Source: Acinetobacter baretiae (GTDB lineage: Bacteria; Pseudomonadota; Gammaproteobacteria; Pseudomonadales; Moraxellaceae). From it: a stretch of 64,000 nt of DNA. The stretch is taken from positions 1-64,000 of the forward strand of contig NZ_VTDM01000016.1 of NCBI RefSeq assembly GCF_015627105.1, in the 5' to 3' direction. The translations under genes and the position numbers were made by a program. Below the pieces are notes generated by a model, which saw nothing but the letters and a program-made list of their open reading frames with translations, ran no database searches and was not told the DNA's origin. Numbering within the stretch: the stretch's first letter is position 1; the number at the start of each line of letters is the position of its first letter. Positions 1-9,921 of this stretch are shown in pieces.

Positions 1-196
1 CGGATATACAGGAGTTATTGGAACACTATGGGCATCAGATTTTATGGTTACCGCCTTATAGCCCTGATTTGAATTTTATTGAAAAGACTTGGGCATGGAT
101 TAAGAAAAAGAGAAAAGAATGGCAAGAGGATTGTATTGATCGACTCTTTCAGATGTTTTTTCATTTCTGTATGAGTAATTAGATTGTTTGACTATA
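1..196 (+). mobile_element. IS630-family insertion sequence, 3' end only
   Basis: The window opens inside an IS630-family element. The frame from position 3 to the stop at 180-182 encodes the last 59 residues of the transposase, with the PPYSPDLNFIEKTW signature that carries the third acidic residue of the DDE triad. The terminal inverted repeat GATTGTTTGACTATA lies at 182-196 and recurs as the outer end of a second copy near 37647-37661. The first 36 bases or so are identical, in reverse orientation, to 36927-36962. The rest of the element lies outside the window. Confidence 0.9.
3..182 (+). CDS. IS630 transposase C-terminus (partial, runs off window)
   Basis: This is the C-terminal 59 residues of a DDE transposase of the IS630/Tc1-mariner superfamily. 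The Pro-Pro-Tyr-Ser-Pro-Asp-Leu-Asn motif followed by Glu-Lys-Thr-Trp is the conserved block around the last catalytic Glu. In these elements the second reading frame is normally reached by -1 frameshifting from a first frame, as the copy at 36927-37661 indicates. The upstream part is outside the window. Confidence 0.88.
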   Translation, partial: DIQELLEHYGHQILWLPPYSPDLNFIEKTWAWIKKKRKEWQEDCIDRLFQMFFHFCMSN

Positions 197-762
197 TATT
201 TCGATGGAGTGTTGCAATACTAATTTTTCCTTTTGCCATGTTACTGATGAAAACAAAAACATATAAAGTTATTGGTTCTTCTTTATTTGTATGGATTGCA
301 ACTTATGGTTTAAGTAAAACTCAGTTACAGCATAAAATTGAACACTTTTCACAAGCCATAAAGCATAAGCAGCTTGAAGACATACACTGGTTTGATGATG
401 CTTTGGTGGTATTAAAACAGCATATTCAAGATGGTAAAACGGTCATTATTGCAACTGCTGCTCCCGAAATCTTAGCTCAAACATTAATTCGCTCTATCGG
501 ACTTAATATATGTGTTATTGGTACACCCATTAAAAAAATATGGGGTGGATGGGTCGGTTATGCACATTGTCGACACATTGAAAAAGTACAACGACTCCAC
601 CTCATGGGGGTTCAACAACCGTGGTATGCATCGTATAGCGATGACTTAGAAGCAGACTACCCTCTTTTAAAACACGGTCAACACGCTTATTTAATCAATA
701 GCAAAACACCACATCATCTTTTACCCACTGAATTCAAAATCACTATGCTTCAATGGTCTTAA
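197..762 (+). pseudogene. pgpC: PgpC-like HAD phosphatase, N-terminus removed by IS630
   Basis: The surviving ~188 residues resemble the middle and C-terminal part of phosphatidylglycerophosphatase C, a membrane-anchored HAD phosphatase that makes phosphatidylglycerol from its phosphate. Recognisable pieces are the hydrophobic segment near the start, a TAAPEI block (HAD motif II region), GGWVGYAHC, and a YSDDLEADYPLL block matching the Asp-rich motif IV of PgpC. The N-terminal DxDGT nucleophile motif is absent because the IS630 terminal repeat ends at 196, directly against the reading frame. A TTG at 184 inside the repeat could start an open frame, but the product would lack the nucleophile. 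The gene converges on recJ 31 bases away. The family assignment is by recognition and is moderately firm; the loss of the 5' end is directly visible. Confidence 0.72.
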
Positions 763-792
763 ACTTATTGTTTTGACGTTGTTTAGGCTGTA

Positions 793-2502
793 TCAAAAAT
801 CAGACGTTAAATATATCACTTTAAGTTGTACGCTTAACTTTCCTTGAAATTCATTCTTACTTAACGTGTAGACCAGTTTCACTTGTGTTTTTTGTGCATT
901 AAATTCAAAATGATCTTTGGCATTAAACGCAATTGCATCAATGTATTGCCCTGATTCAAGCATTAAATTGAGTTTTAGATGTTTTTCTTTTAACCAACGA
1001 GCATGCTGAACGTGAAATACCCCCTCAAATACAGGCAAAGGGAATTTTTGCCCCCATGGGCCATAGTATTCAATGTGTTTAACAGCATCTAATGTAAAGT
1101 CTGTAGCATCAAGCTCACCATCTGTCCACAAAACAGCTTGGAAGAGTTGTGAGTCAAGGGTAGAAATTTCAGCATTGAATGCCTTTTTAAATCGCTCAAA
1201 ATTGGCACGTTCAATGGTTAATCCTGCAGCTGCTGCATGACCACCAAAAAAACGAACTAAATCAGGGTATTTTTCAGCCACTCGTTCAATCACATCACGA
1301 ATATGTATGCCTTCTACAGAGCGCGCTGAACCTTTAATATGTACACCATCTTCATCTAATGCAAAAACAATGCTCGGACGATAAAATTGTTCTTTAAGAC
1401 GACCTGCAACAATTCCTATGACACCCTGATGCCAATGAGGTTCAAATAAAACCAATGCTAAAGGTAAATCTGTTTGATCGAATTGAATGTCTTGTAAGGT
1501 CTGCAATGCATCTTGTTTAATTTCAGATTCAACCGTTCTACGTTCTTGATTGAGTTGCTGTAGCTGTTGTGCCAACGGATATGCCTGTTCAAAGCTTTCT
1601 GCTAATAAACATTCCACGCCAATATGCATACTTTGCATACGTCCTGCTGCATTTAAACGAGGGCCAAGCGCAAAACCTAAATCGCTAGCATCAATACACG
1701 CCGCATCACGCCCTGCCACATGAAGTAAAGCTAAAATACCTGCCCGACAATGGCTTTGTTGAATTTTCCTTAAACCGACATCAATCAAAATACGATTATT
1801 GTGGTCAAGTACGGCCACATCGGCATATGTACCTAGTGCAACTAAGTCTAAATACTGCACCATATTTGTGGTGCTTTTATTATATTTTTTACGCTCTGTA
1901 ACCAATGCGGCCAATACGTAAAATGCAACGCCCACGCCTGCCAATGCTTTACTGGCAAATGTACAACCCAATTGATTCGGATTAACCACAGCATCGGCCA
2001 ATGGTGCAGGCTTGGTGGTTAAATGATGGTCTGTAATAATGACCGTCATACCATACTGTTTGGCTTGATTCACACCTGCATGGCTAGAAATCCCATTATC
2101 TACAGTAATCAATACATCAGGACTGTATGTTTGCTGTGCTAAATCGACAATTTTTTCAGTTAAACCATAACCATACTTAAATCGATCTGGTACTAAATAA
2201 TGAACATTTGCACCTAAAGATCTTAAAACTAAAACCATTAAAGCCGTACTGGTTGCACCATCGGCATCATAATCACCCACAATGACTATGCTTTGTTTTT
2301 GATCGATAGCCTGATCAATATATTGCACAGCTTGATGTAAATTTTTGAGTGATGGTGCCAGTAAATGTTTAAGTTTGAGTTCGAGCTCATGAGCTGTATT
2401 TATCTGACGACGAGCTAAAATATTCGCCATCAATGGAGTAACACCCTGAAAGTTTTCAGGGTGTGTATAAAATGGTCGAGTTTTTATATGAATCAATGAC
2501 AT
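793..2502 (-). CDS. recJ: Single-stranded-DNA-specific 5'-3' exonuclease RecJ
   Basis: RecJ degrades single-stranded DNA 5' to 3' in RecF-pathway recombination, mismatch repair and base excision repair. The 569-residue protein has the full DHH phosphoesterase set: VVGDYDADGATS near residue 77, ITVDNG, the ITDHH motif, and DHHA1-type motifs with GRLNAAGRM and FFGGHAAAAG further on. The C-terminal part corresponds to the RecJ OB domain. Length is normal for the family. It begins 7 bases downstream of pdxH on the same strand, so the two are probably co-transcribed. The catalytic motifs all look intact. Confidence 0.96.
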   Translation of the reverse strand: MSLIHIKTRPFYTHPENFQGVTPLMANILARRQINTAHELELKLKHLLAPSLKNLHQAVQYIDQAIDQKQSIVIVGDYDADGATSTALMVLVLRSLGANVHYLVPDRFKYGYGLTEKIVDLAQQTYSPDVLITVDNGISSHAGVNQAKQYGMTVIITDHHLTTKPAPLADAVVNPNQLGCTFASKALAGVGVAFYVLAALVTERKKYNKSTTNMVQYLDLVALGTYADVAVLDHNNRILIDVGLRKIQQSHCRAGILALLHVAGRDAACIDASDLGFALGPRLNAAGRMQSMHIGVECLLAESFEQAYPLAQQLQQLNQERRTVESEIKQDALQTLQDIQFDQTDLPLALVLFEPHWHQGVIGIVAGRLKEQFYRPSIVFALDEDGVHIKGSARSVEGIHIRDVIERVAEKYPDLVRFFGGHAAAAGLTIERANFERFKKAFNAEISTLDSQLFQAVLWTDGELDATDFTLDAVKHIEYYGPWGQKFPLPVFEGVFHVQHARWLKEKHLKLNLMLESGQYIDAIAFNAKDHFEFNAQKTQVKLVYTLSKNEFQGKLSVQLKVIYLTSDF

Positions 2503-2509
2503 GTTTAAG

Positions 2510-3169
2510 TTAAGGCATCAAACGCTGTAATTGCCACGTCGTATGGTCTTGTTGAGTATATTGCAAACGATCATGTAAGCGATTCGGTCGACCTTGCCAA
2601 AATTCATACGCAGTTGCTTGTAAACGATACCCTCCCCAAAATTTAGGCTTATCTAATACAGGCTGTGTATCTATAGATGCTGAAAAATCATCAAAATGCT
2701 GTTGTAGTGCTGATCGACTTTCAATCATTCCACTTTGTGGTGTACTTACGTGTGCTGCAATTTGGCTATCTCTAGGACGTTTATGATAATACGCTGTCGA
2801 TTCTTGTTCAGTCATTTTCAACACTTGACCAGAAATACGAATTTGACGCTCAAGATGAGGCCAATAAAATAAGATTTCTGCACGTGCATTATGCGCAAGA
2901 TCTTGACCTTTTTGACTTTCATAATTGGTATAAAAATCATACCCTTGCTCTGTTGCACCTCTGAGTAAAACGGTACGAACATGAGGCTGTCCAGTTAGAT
3001 CCACCGTGGCCAAATACATCGCATATGGTTCATCCATATTGATGGTTAACGCATGATTAAACCACTGTAAAAACTGCTCGTGTGGATTTTTCGATACCTG
3101 TGACTCAAGCAATTCACCTTTTTCATAACTGAGTCTTAATTCACTTAAGTCTTTAATACGATCACTCAT
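2510..3169 (-). CDS. pdxH: Pyridoxamine 5'-phosphate oxidase
   Basis: An FMN-dependent oxidase that converts pyridoxamine or pyridoxine 5'-phosphate to pyridoxal 5'-phosphate, the last step of vitamin B6 supply. The 219-residue length is typical. Family blocks are visible: the N-terminal LSELRLSYEKGEL stretch, ATVDLTGQPHVRTVLLR (FMN binding), YTNYESQKGQDL, and the C-terminal WQGRPNRLHDR substrate-binding block. It lies 20 bases downstream of glmM and 7 bases upstream of recJ, all on the minus strand, suggesting a glmM-pdxH-recJ transcript. Confidence 0.97.
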   Translation of the reverse strand: MSDRIKDLSELRLSYEKGELLESQVSKNPHEQFLQWFNHALTINMDEPYAMYLATVDLTGQPHVRTVLLRGATEQGYDFYTNYESQKGQDLAHNARAEILFYWPHLERQIRISGQVLKMTEQESTAYYHKRPRDSQIAAHVSTPQSGMIESRSALQQHFDDFSASIDTQPVLDKPKFWGGYRLQATAYEFWQGRPNRLHDRLQYTQQDHTTWQLQRLMP

Positions 3170-3189
3170 GACGATCCATCCTTATGGTT

Positions 3190-4527
3190 TTAAGCTTGAT
3201 TGGCGTGTTTTTTAATTGCATCTGCTAAACGATGTGCCAATGCTTGAACTTCATCGGCTTGGTCACCCTCTACCATCACACGAATCATAGGTTCTGTTCC
3301 CGATTTACGAATAAGCAGTCGCCCACGCCCTTTCAACTGTGTTTCAGCATCTTCAAACAATGTCACTAATGCAGGTATTGCAAACGGGTCAATCATTTTT
3401 TCTAAACGTAAATTAATCAATATTTGAGGAAACAGTTCAAACCCTTCAACCAATTCGTGTAAGGCTTTATTTTGATAAACCATCACGGTAAGTACTTGTA
3501 ATGCAGCAATAATTGCATCACCTGTTGTACTTTTATCTAAGGTTAAAATGTGTCCTGATGGCTCACCACCTATCGCCCATTGTTGATCTACCAATTTTTG
3601 TAATACATGACGATCACCCACTTGGGCTCTTAAAAATGGAACTTCAACCTCTTTTAATGCAAGCTCTAAAGCCATGTTACTCATGACTGTACCCACAATA
3701 CCTACAGGCTTTTTCTTCGCTTTGGTCGCCAAAATATATAAAATGTGGTCGCCATCGAGTAATCGACCAAATTGGTCAACCAACACAACACGGTCTGCGT
3801 CACCATCAAAGGCAATACCAAGATCTGCCCCATGTTCAACAACTGCTTGTTGTAAGAGACTTGGGTGTGTTGACCCACAATTTTCATTAATATTTTGTCC
3901 ATTGGGCTCATTATGTATCGCAATAACTTTAGCACCCAATTCACGAAATACCGCAGGCCCTACGTTGTACGCTGCGCCATGAGCACAATCCACCACAATC
4001 GTGACATTACGCAAATTGTAGTGATATGGAAAACTTGATTTACAAAATTCAATATAACGCCCATTGGCATCTTTTACACGAACACTTTTACCCAGTCCAG
4101 CTGCATCTTCAATGACAATATCATGTTGTAATTCTTCATTAATTTCATTTTGCAATGATTCAGGGAGTTTTTTTCCTTCAGATGAAAAAAACTTAATACC
4201 ATTGTCAAAATACGGATTATGCGATGCAGAAATAACAATTCCTGCATCTGCATGTAAAGCTCGTGTTAAATGAGCAATCGCAGGTGTAGGTAATGGCCCC
4301 AATAAATGTACATATACGCCAGCGGCATTGAGTCCTGCTTGCAAAGCAGCCTCTAAAATATAACCAGAGAGCCGAGTATCTTTCCCTAATACAACCACCG
4401 GTTTACGGTCAACATTTTGTTTTTTTAACACCTTGCCCGCAGCAAAGCCAAGTTTTAACGCAAACTCAGGCGTAATGGGTAGCTGACCAAATTTTCCACG
4501 AATACCGTCTGTACCAAAATAACTCAT
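3190..4527 (-). CDS. glmM: Phosphoglucosamine mutase
   Basis: GlmM interconverts glucosamine 6-phosphate and glucosamine 1-phosphate on the way to UDP-GlcNAc for peptidoglycan and lipopolysaccharide. The start [11 protein letters not shown] is chosen over an ATG 15 bases upstream because it gives the family N-terminus, a 445-residue length, and a GAGAG ribosome-binding site 8 bases upstream. The phosphoserine loop ISASHNP puts the catalytic serine at about residue 102. The metal-binding AFDGDADR loop and the C-terminal [12 protein letters not shown] phosphate-binding loop are present. No defects seen. Confidence 0.97.
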   Translation of the reverse strand: MSYFGTDGIRGKFGQLPITPEFALKLGFAAGKVLKKQNVDRKPVVVLGKDTRLSGYILEAALQAGLNAAGVYVHLLGPLPTPAIAHLTRALHADAGIVISASHNPYFDNGIKFFSSEGKKLPESLQNEINEELQHDIVIEDAAGLGKSVRVKDANGRYIEFCKSSFPYHYNLRNVTIVVDCAHGAAYNVGPAVFRELGAKVIAIHNEPNGQNINENCGSTHPSLLQQAVVEHGADLGIAFDGDADRVVLVDQFGRLLDGDHILYILATKAKKKPVGIVGTVMSNMALELALKEVEVPFLRAQVGDRHVLQKLVDQQWAIGGEPSGHILTLDKSTTGDAIIAALQVLTVMVYQNKALHELVEGFELFPQILINLRLEKMIDPFAIPALVTLFEDAETQLKGRGRLLIRKSGTEPMIRVMVEGDQADEVQALAHRLADAIKKHANQA

Positions 4528-4613
4528 GCGTCTCTCATTCACTCATTGAACAGGCCATCAGTTATTCGCCTGTTTTATTTGTTTTTCCATTTTTATACTT
4601 TACACCAAAAGTA

Positions 4614-4643
4614 AAAAGACCGTCATGTTTTGACGGTCTTTTT
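4614..4643 (-). terminator. Intrinsic terminator of guaB
   Basis: An inverted repeat with arms AAAAGACCGTCA and TGACGGTCTTTT sits in the gap between the guaB stop and the glmM start. It is flanked by A and T runs on both sides, so it can form a hairpin followed by a U-tract when read from guaB on the minus strand. Confidence 0.85.
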
Positions 4644-4659
4644 ATTTTTCAACATCCCG

Positions 4660-6153
<1,494 letters not shown>

Positions 6154-6155
6154 CT

Positions 6156-6161
6156 ATTATA
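6156..6161 (-). promoter_or_regulatory. Probable -10 element of the guaB promoter
   Basis: On the minus strand a consensus TATAAT lies 30 bases upstream of the guaB ATG, within a T/A-rich tract. A poorly matched ATGAAA about 18 bases further upstream is the best -35 candidate. The leader between the start point and the ATG would be about 20 bases. Confidence 0.5.
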
Positions 6162-6261
6162 AACAAATTTTTTTTCAAATTTCATTTATTCTGTATTTTT
6201 TTTCAAAAATCTGATGTTTTACGATGACAGATCCTTATTTTTAGGCATGTAAAATCAAAAT

Positions 6262-6297
6262 AGAGGCTTATATTGTTCAACACGAATATAAGCCTCT
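6262..6297 (-). terminator. Terminator downstream of the manganese exporter gene
   Basis: A 12-bp stem (AGAGGCTTATAT with its complement) encloses a short loop. Read on the minus strand, the hairpin is followed by a T-rich TATTTTGATTTT stretch. It lies about 87 bases past the stop of the UPF0016 gene and before guaB, so it most likely ends the exporter transcript. Confidence 0.7.
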
Positions 6298-6383
6298 GCA
6301 CGATTATTTTGGATAAAAAACGTCATGAATGATTATTTTTTAAAGCTTATTTTGTATAAAAAAGCCAAAGTCTCTGTGTCAAA

Positions 6384-6962
6384 TTAAGACATATAATGTT
6401 GTACAACTGCACTAATACCCACAATTAAAAAGATACATGCACCTATTTTATGAATTAATGCAATCGGTAGCTTACCTGCTAATTTATTGCCTAAAAATAC
6501 TGCAGGGGCATTTGCAATCATCATGCCGACCGTAGTACCGACCAACACGGTTAAAATACTATCGAAACGTGCCGACAATGCAACTGTTGCAATTTGTGTT
6601 TTATCGCCAATTTCTGCAAGAAAGAATAAAATAAAGGTTGCACCAAATACACCAAAGCGTTGCCATTTATAAATACTTTCGGCTTCATCGCCGTCTAATT
6701 TATCTGGGATCAGCATCCAAACAGCCATTCCAACAAAACCTAAGGCTAAAATCCAAACCATGGTGGTTGGACTCACCACTGTGGTTAGCCATTGGCCTAA
6801 AACAGCTGAAATACCGTGGTTAATGGTGGTCGAAAGTACAATTGCCAATAAAATTGGCACGGGTTTACGAAAACGTGCGGCAAGTAAAAGGGCAAGAAGC
6901 TGTGTTTTGTCTCCCATTTCGGCAAGGGCAACGATAGAGACAGAGATGAGAAAAGCATACAT
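6384..6962 (-). CDS. UPF0016/GDT1 family manganese exporter (MneA-like)
   Basis: A 192-residue inner-membrane protein of the UPF0016 (TMEM165/Gdt1) cation transporter family. It shows the family hallmark twice: EMGDKTQLLALLLAARF near residue 15 and EIGDKTQIATVALSARF near residue 117, each E-x-G-D-K-T motif lying in a membrane helix with about three helices per half. Bacterial members such as Vibrio MneA export Mn(II). The manganese-sensing riboswitch directly upstream supports a manganese role here. It is preceded by its own promoter and followed by a terminator, so it is a single-gene unit. The substrate is inferred from family and riboswitch. Confidence 0.88.
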   Translation of the reverse strand: MYAFLISVSIVALAEMGDKTQLLALLLAARFRKPVPILLAIVLSTTINHGISAVLGQWLTTVVSPTTMVWILALGFVGMAVWMLIPDKLDGDEAESIYKWQRFGVFGATFILFFLAEIGDKTQIATVALSARFDSILTVLVGTTVGMMIANAPAVFLGNKLAGKLPIALIHKIGACIFLIVGISAVVQHYMS

Positions 6963-6969
6963 GACATGT

Positions 6970-7164
6970 TTTCCTTGGCCAGCACAAATACCTATGACTT
7001 ACCTCTCCTGCTAGCCAAGGTGCAGAGAAAGTAAATCAAAGGTCTTGCCAACAAAAGAAAAACTGGTTCTTTGCTACAATGGCCATGTTCAGAATATATA
7101 GAACAAGTATGTTGACCATCATCTATTTACGAGATGTAAATAGCGGCTACTCCCCAATGAAGTT
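6970..7164 (-). ncRNA. yybP-ykoY manganese riboswitch
   Basis: Read on the minus strand, the ~200-base leader of the UPF0016 gene carries GGGGAGTAGC (complement of 7147-7156), the hallmark of the yybP-ykoY element. Downstream are paired segments CCTTGGCTAGC (near 7010-7020) and GCTGGCCAAGG just before the ATG, which can pair with one another and bring the ribosome-binding region into the switch. Known members bind Mn(II) and turn on Mn export genes. The boundaries are approximate: the 5' end is placed from the promoter and the 3' end at the start codon. Confidence 0.85.
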
Positions 7165-7170
7165 AGCGCC

Positions 7171-7198
7171 ATTATATAAGAGTTTTTATATTTTTCAA
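7171..7198 (-). promoter_or_regulatory. Promoter of the riboswitch-exporter unit
   Basis: On the minus strand TTGAAA (7193-7198) and TATAAT (7171-7176) are separated by 16 bases. Transcription would begin near 7164, just upstream of the riboswitch core. Confidence 0.7.
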
Positions 7199-7647
7199 TC
7201 CCTACTAAAACAGTTGGGTTTAAAAAAATGAAACAATTTATGTGTATTTCTGTAAAACATGCCTATACTTTGTATCTATGCTTCATGAGTAAAATTCATG
7301 GAATATTCTGATTGATCGATCTAAAACATAATATTCAAAATACTTTTACCAATATTATTGTTGTTAAAAAAATCTCGAACCGTATATTTTTTCAAAACCA
7401 CGCATGCCTCCACTATTCAACAAATATTTAAAATATGCTGATTTTTATCATCAATACTTAAAACAATATCTTCCATTTTTCTGTGCATGTTATGTCCTTT
7501 CATAGTCATTGAAACTACATGAGATTTAAGAATTAAAGATACGATCTATCTATGCTCATTTCGTCATAAAGACGTAGGATTTTAATCAAGAATAATCGAC
7601 ACCTTCAGTGCATTCTTAAAACAGTATTCACTCAGACAGTTTAGTTC
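7199..7647. other. Intergenic region upstream of the hydroxyproline operon
   Basis: About 450 bases without a convincing gene. It is AT-rich and must contain the promoter of the epimerase operon, but I see no clear consensus pair and no copy of the GTATAC operator found elsewhere in this region. The ribosome-binding site before the epimerase ATG is weak. Confidence 0.5.
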
Positions 7648-8580
7648 ATGCAAAAAATAAATATTATTGATTCGCATACAGGTGGTGAACCAACTCGATT
7701 AGTTTTAAACGGCTTTCCTTTTTTAGGCCATGGCAATATGGCCAGTCGAAAAGCCATTTTGGCAGAAAAATATGACCATTTTAGAACGTCAGTCATGTTA
7801 GAGCCGAGGGGGAATGATGTACTGGTGGGTGCACTTTTATGTGAACCTGTTAACCCACATGCCAGTGCGGGCGTTATTTTTTTCAATAATTGCGGTTATT
7901 TAAATATGTGTGGCCACGGCACGATTGGATTAATTGCATCTCTTGCATATTTAAACAAAATTTCTGTGGGTACACATATTATTGAAACAGTTGTAGGTGA
8001 TATACAAGCCACCTTACATGCAGATATGAGTATTAGTATTCGCAATGTGATTTCATATCGCTATAAAAAAGATGTTGTTTTCACTGTACCTGATCTTGGT
8101 GTGATCAAAGGTGATATTGCGTGGGGAGGTAATTGGTTTTTTTTAATCTCCGAACACGGCCAAGATCTCAGTATTAAAAATATTTCACAACTGACAAAGT
8201 ATACATCTACGATCAAAAGTGCCTTAAAAAAGGCCAATATTACAGGTGCAGATGGGCAAGAGATTGATCATATTGAATTATTTTCAGATGACCCACATGC
8301 AGACAGCAAAAACTTTGTTTTATGCCCCGGCCAAGCCTATGACAGATCACCCTGTGGTACAGGAACAAGCGCAAAAATTGCTTGTTTGGCTGCAGATAAA
8401 AAATTACTCCCCCATCAAATATGGACACAAGCCAGTATTATTGGCAGTCAATTTAAAGCAAGTTTTGAAACAATCGATGACCATCTGATTCCGACCATTA
8501 CAGGTACTGCACATATCAGTGCAGAAACAACCCTCATTATTGATGAACGGGACCCTTTTGCATGGGGGATTCAACCATGA
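7648..8580 (+). CDS. 4-hydroxyproline 2-epimerase (proline racemase family)
   Basis: Converts trans-4-hydroxy-L-proline to cis-4-hydroxy-D-proline, the first step of hydroxyproline catabolism. The 310-residue protein belongs to the proline racemase family and keeps both catalytic cysteines: Cys88 in NMCGHGT and Cys236 in [10 protein letters not shown]. The second cysteine argues against a trans-3-hydroxyproline dehydratase, which has another residue there. The [11 protein letters not shown]-terminal block is also conserved. The downstream dehydrogenase starts within its stop codon (ATGA overlap), showing an operon. Neighbours encode every later step, which supports hydroxyproline rather than proline as substrate. 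Confidence 0.88.
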   Translation: MQKINIIDSHTGGEPTRLVLNGFPFLGHGNMASRKAILAEKYDHFRTSVMLEPRGNDVLVGALLCEPVNPHASAGVIFFNNCGYLNMCGHGTIGLIASLAYLNKISVGTHIIETVVGDIQATLHADMSISIRNVISYRYKKDVVFTVPDLGVIKGDIAWGGNWFFLISEHGQDLSIKNISQLTKYTSTIKSALKKANITGADGQEIDHIELFSDDPHADSKNFVLCPGQAYDRSPCGTGTSAKIACLAADKKLLPHQIWTQASIIGSQFKASFETIDDHLIPTITGTAHISAETTLIIDERDPFAWGIQP

Positions 8581-9692
8581 ATCCTGATGTAATTATTGTC
8601 GGTGCAGGGATTATTGGGGCGGCTTGTGCATATGAATTGGCAAAAAATGGCCGTAGTGTACACATTATTGATGCCAAAATAGGAGGTGCAACCTCTGCAG
8701 GTATGGGGCACTTAGTGATTATTGATGATTTACAGCCTGAGCTAGAATTAACTGCGTGGTCTGTACGATTATGGCATTCACTCGCTCAAGACCTCACCAC
8801 ATCATGTGCTTTTAAACATACGCCTACTTTATGGCTTGCAAGTTCAGAAGATGAATTAAAGATTGCCAGTGAAAAATACGAGCGCCTCATTAAAGCAGGG
8901 GTTCGTTGTCAATTAGTCAATCAAAAAGCGCTCTATCAATTAGAACCACATTTAAAAAAGGGCTTATTAGGTGGGCTTAAAGTATTAGATGATGGACTAG
9001 TATATGCGCCTGCTGCTGCACAGTGGTTTATTCAGCAATACCCTCACCTTATCCAAGTGACTCATGCTAAAGTGGCTGAAATTAAAGAACATTCTATCAT
9101 TCTTGATGATGGTTGTATTTTACATACGCAACATATCATTGTTGCCAATGGTATTCATGCCACAGATTTTTTTACCGAATTTCCTATTGTGGCTAAAAAA
9201 GGCCACTTGGCGATTACAGATCGCTACCCCGACATTCACATTAATCACACTTTAGTCGCTTTGGCATATGCAGCAAATACCCATGCTTCAAGTGGTGTTT
9301 CTGTGGCTTGCAATATTCAACCTAGACCGACAGGGCAATTATTTATTGGATCATCTCGTCAATTCGATAATACAGATTCCAACATCGAACCTGAAGTCAT
9401 GCTCAAAGTTTTAAACACTGCGGTGGATTATCTTCCATTATTGGCTGACTTAAATATATTAAGAACATGGACGGGTTTACGTGCAGCAACCCCTGATGGA
9501 CTGCCTATTATTGGTAAACATCCACACTATCAGTCCATTTATTTAGCAATTGGTCACGAAGGGTTAGGTGTAACCACAGCCACAGGAACAGCCCAAATTA
9601 TTGCCTCTATGCTATGTGATTTACCTTTAAACATCGCTATCGATTCTTTTTCTGCAGAACGCTTTATAGGTGATCATCATGGCTCATGTTAG
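8577..9692 (+). CDS. D-hydroxyproline dehydrogenase, DadA-like FAD subunit
   Basis: A 371-residue FAD-dependent D-amino-acid oxidoreductase of the DAO fold. The Rossmann motif [18 protein letters not shown] opens the protein and the C-terminal [18 protein letters not shown] block closes the FAD site. The ATG that overlaps the epimerase stop is chosen over an in-frame ATG 15 bases upstream. In Pseudomonas hydroxyproline clusters the D-hydroxyproline dehydrogenase is a heteromer of such a subunit with a small 2Fe-2S protein and a second FAD protein; the same three genes occur here in one overlapping run. It would oxidise cis-4-hydroxy-D-proline to 1-pyrroline-4-hydroxy-2-carboxylate. Confidence 0.85.
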   Translation: MNPDVIIVGAGIIGAACAYELAKNGRSVHIIDAKIGGATSAGMGHLVIIDDLQPELELTAWSVRLWHSLAQDLTTSCAFKHTPTLWLASSEDELKIASEKYERLIKAGVRCQLVNQKALYQLEPHLKKGLLGGLKVLDDGLVYAPAAAQWFIQQYPHLIQVTHAKVAEIKEHSIILDDGCILHTQHIIVANGIHATDFFTEFPIVAKKGHLAITDRYPDIHINHTLVALAYAANTHASSGVSVACNIQPRPTGQLFIGSSRQFDNTDSNIEPEVMLKVLNTAVDYLPLLADLNILRTWTGLRAATPDGLPIIGKHPHYQSIYLAIGHEGLGVTTATGTAQIIASMLCDLPLNIAIDSFSAERFIGDHHGSC

Positions 9693-9921
9693 ATTGTATA
9701 TCAATGATCATTTAACTGTTGTGGAGTACGGTACAAGCGTTGCCGCAGCTTTATTAAATACCACACATGGCATATGTCGGCACTCTGTTTCTGCTGAACC
9801 ACGTTCACCCTTTTGTGGTATGGGGGTGTGCCATGAATGTCGAGTAGTCATTAATGGTGTGAGACAACTTGCCTGCCAAACGTTATGCGAAGCCAACATG
9901 CACATCACGGTTGAATCATGA
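9679..9921 (+). CDS. D-hydroxyproline dehydrogenase, 2Fe-2S small subunit
   Basis: An ~80-residue (2Fe-2S) protein of the SoxA/LhpF-like type. Cysteines in RSPFCGMGVCHECRV plus the downstream LACQTLC supply the cluster ligands. The ATG giving [10 protein letters not shown] is preferred over the GTG nine bases upstream. It overlaps the end of the preceding FAD subunit by 14 bases, and its TGA overlaps the ATG of the next subunit, which is strong evidence of translational coupling. It presumably passes electrons between the two flavoprotein subunits. Confidence 0.85.
   Translation: MAHVRLYINDHLTVVEYGTSVAAALLNTTHGICRHSVSAEPRSPFCGMGVCHECRVVINGVRQLACQTLCEANMHITVES

Noticed and set aside
8240-8428. 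Small antisense frame inside the epimerase gene
   Set aside because: No ribosome-binding site, no family features, and it lies fully inside a well-supported gene; many similar overlapping frames elsewhere were rejected for the same reason.
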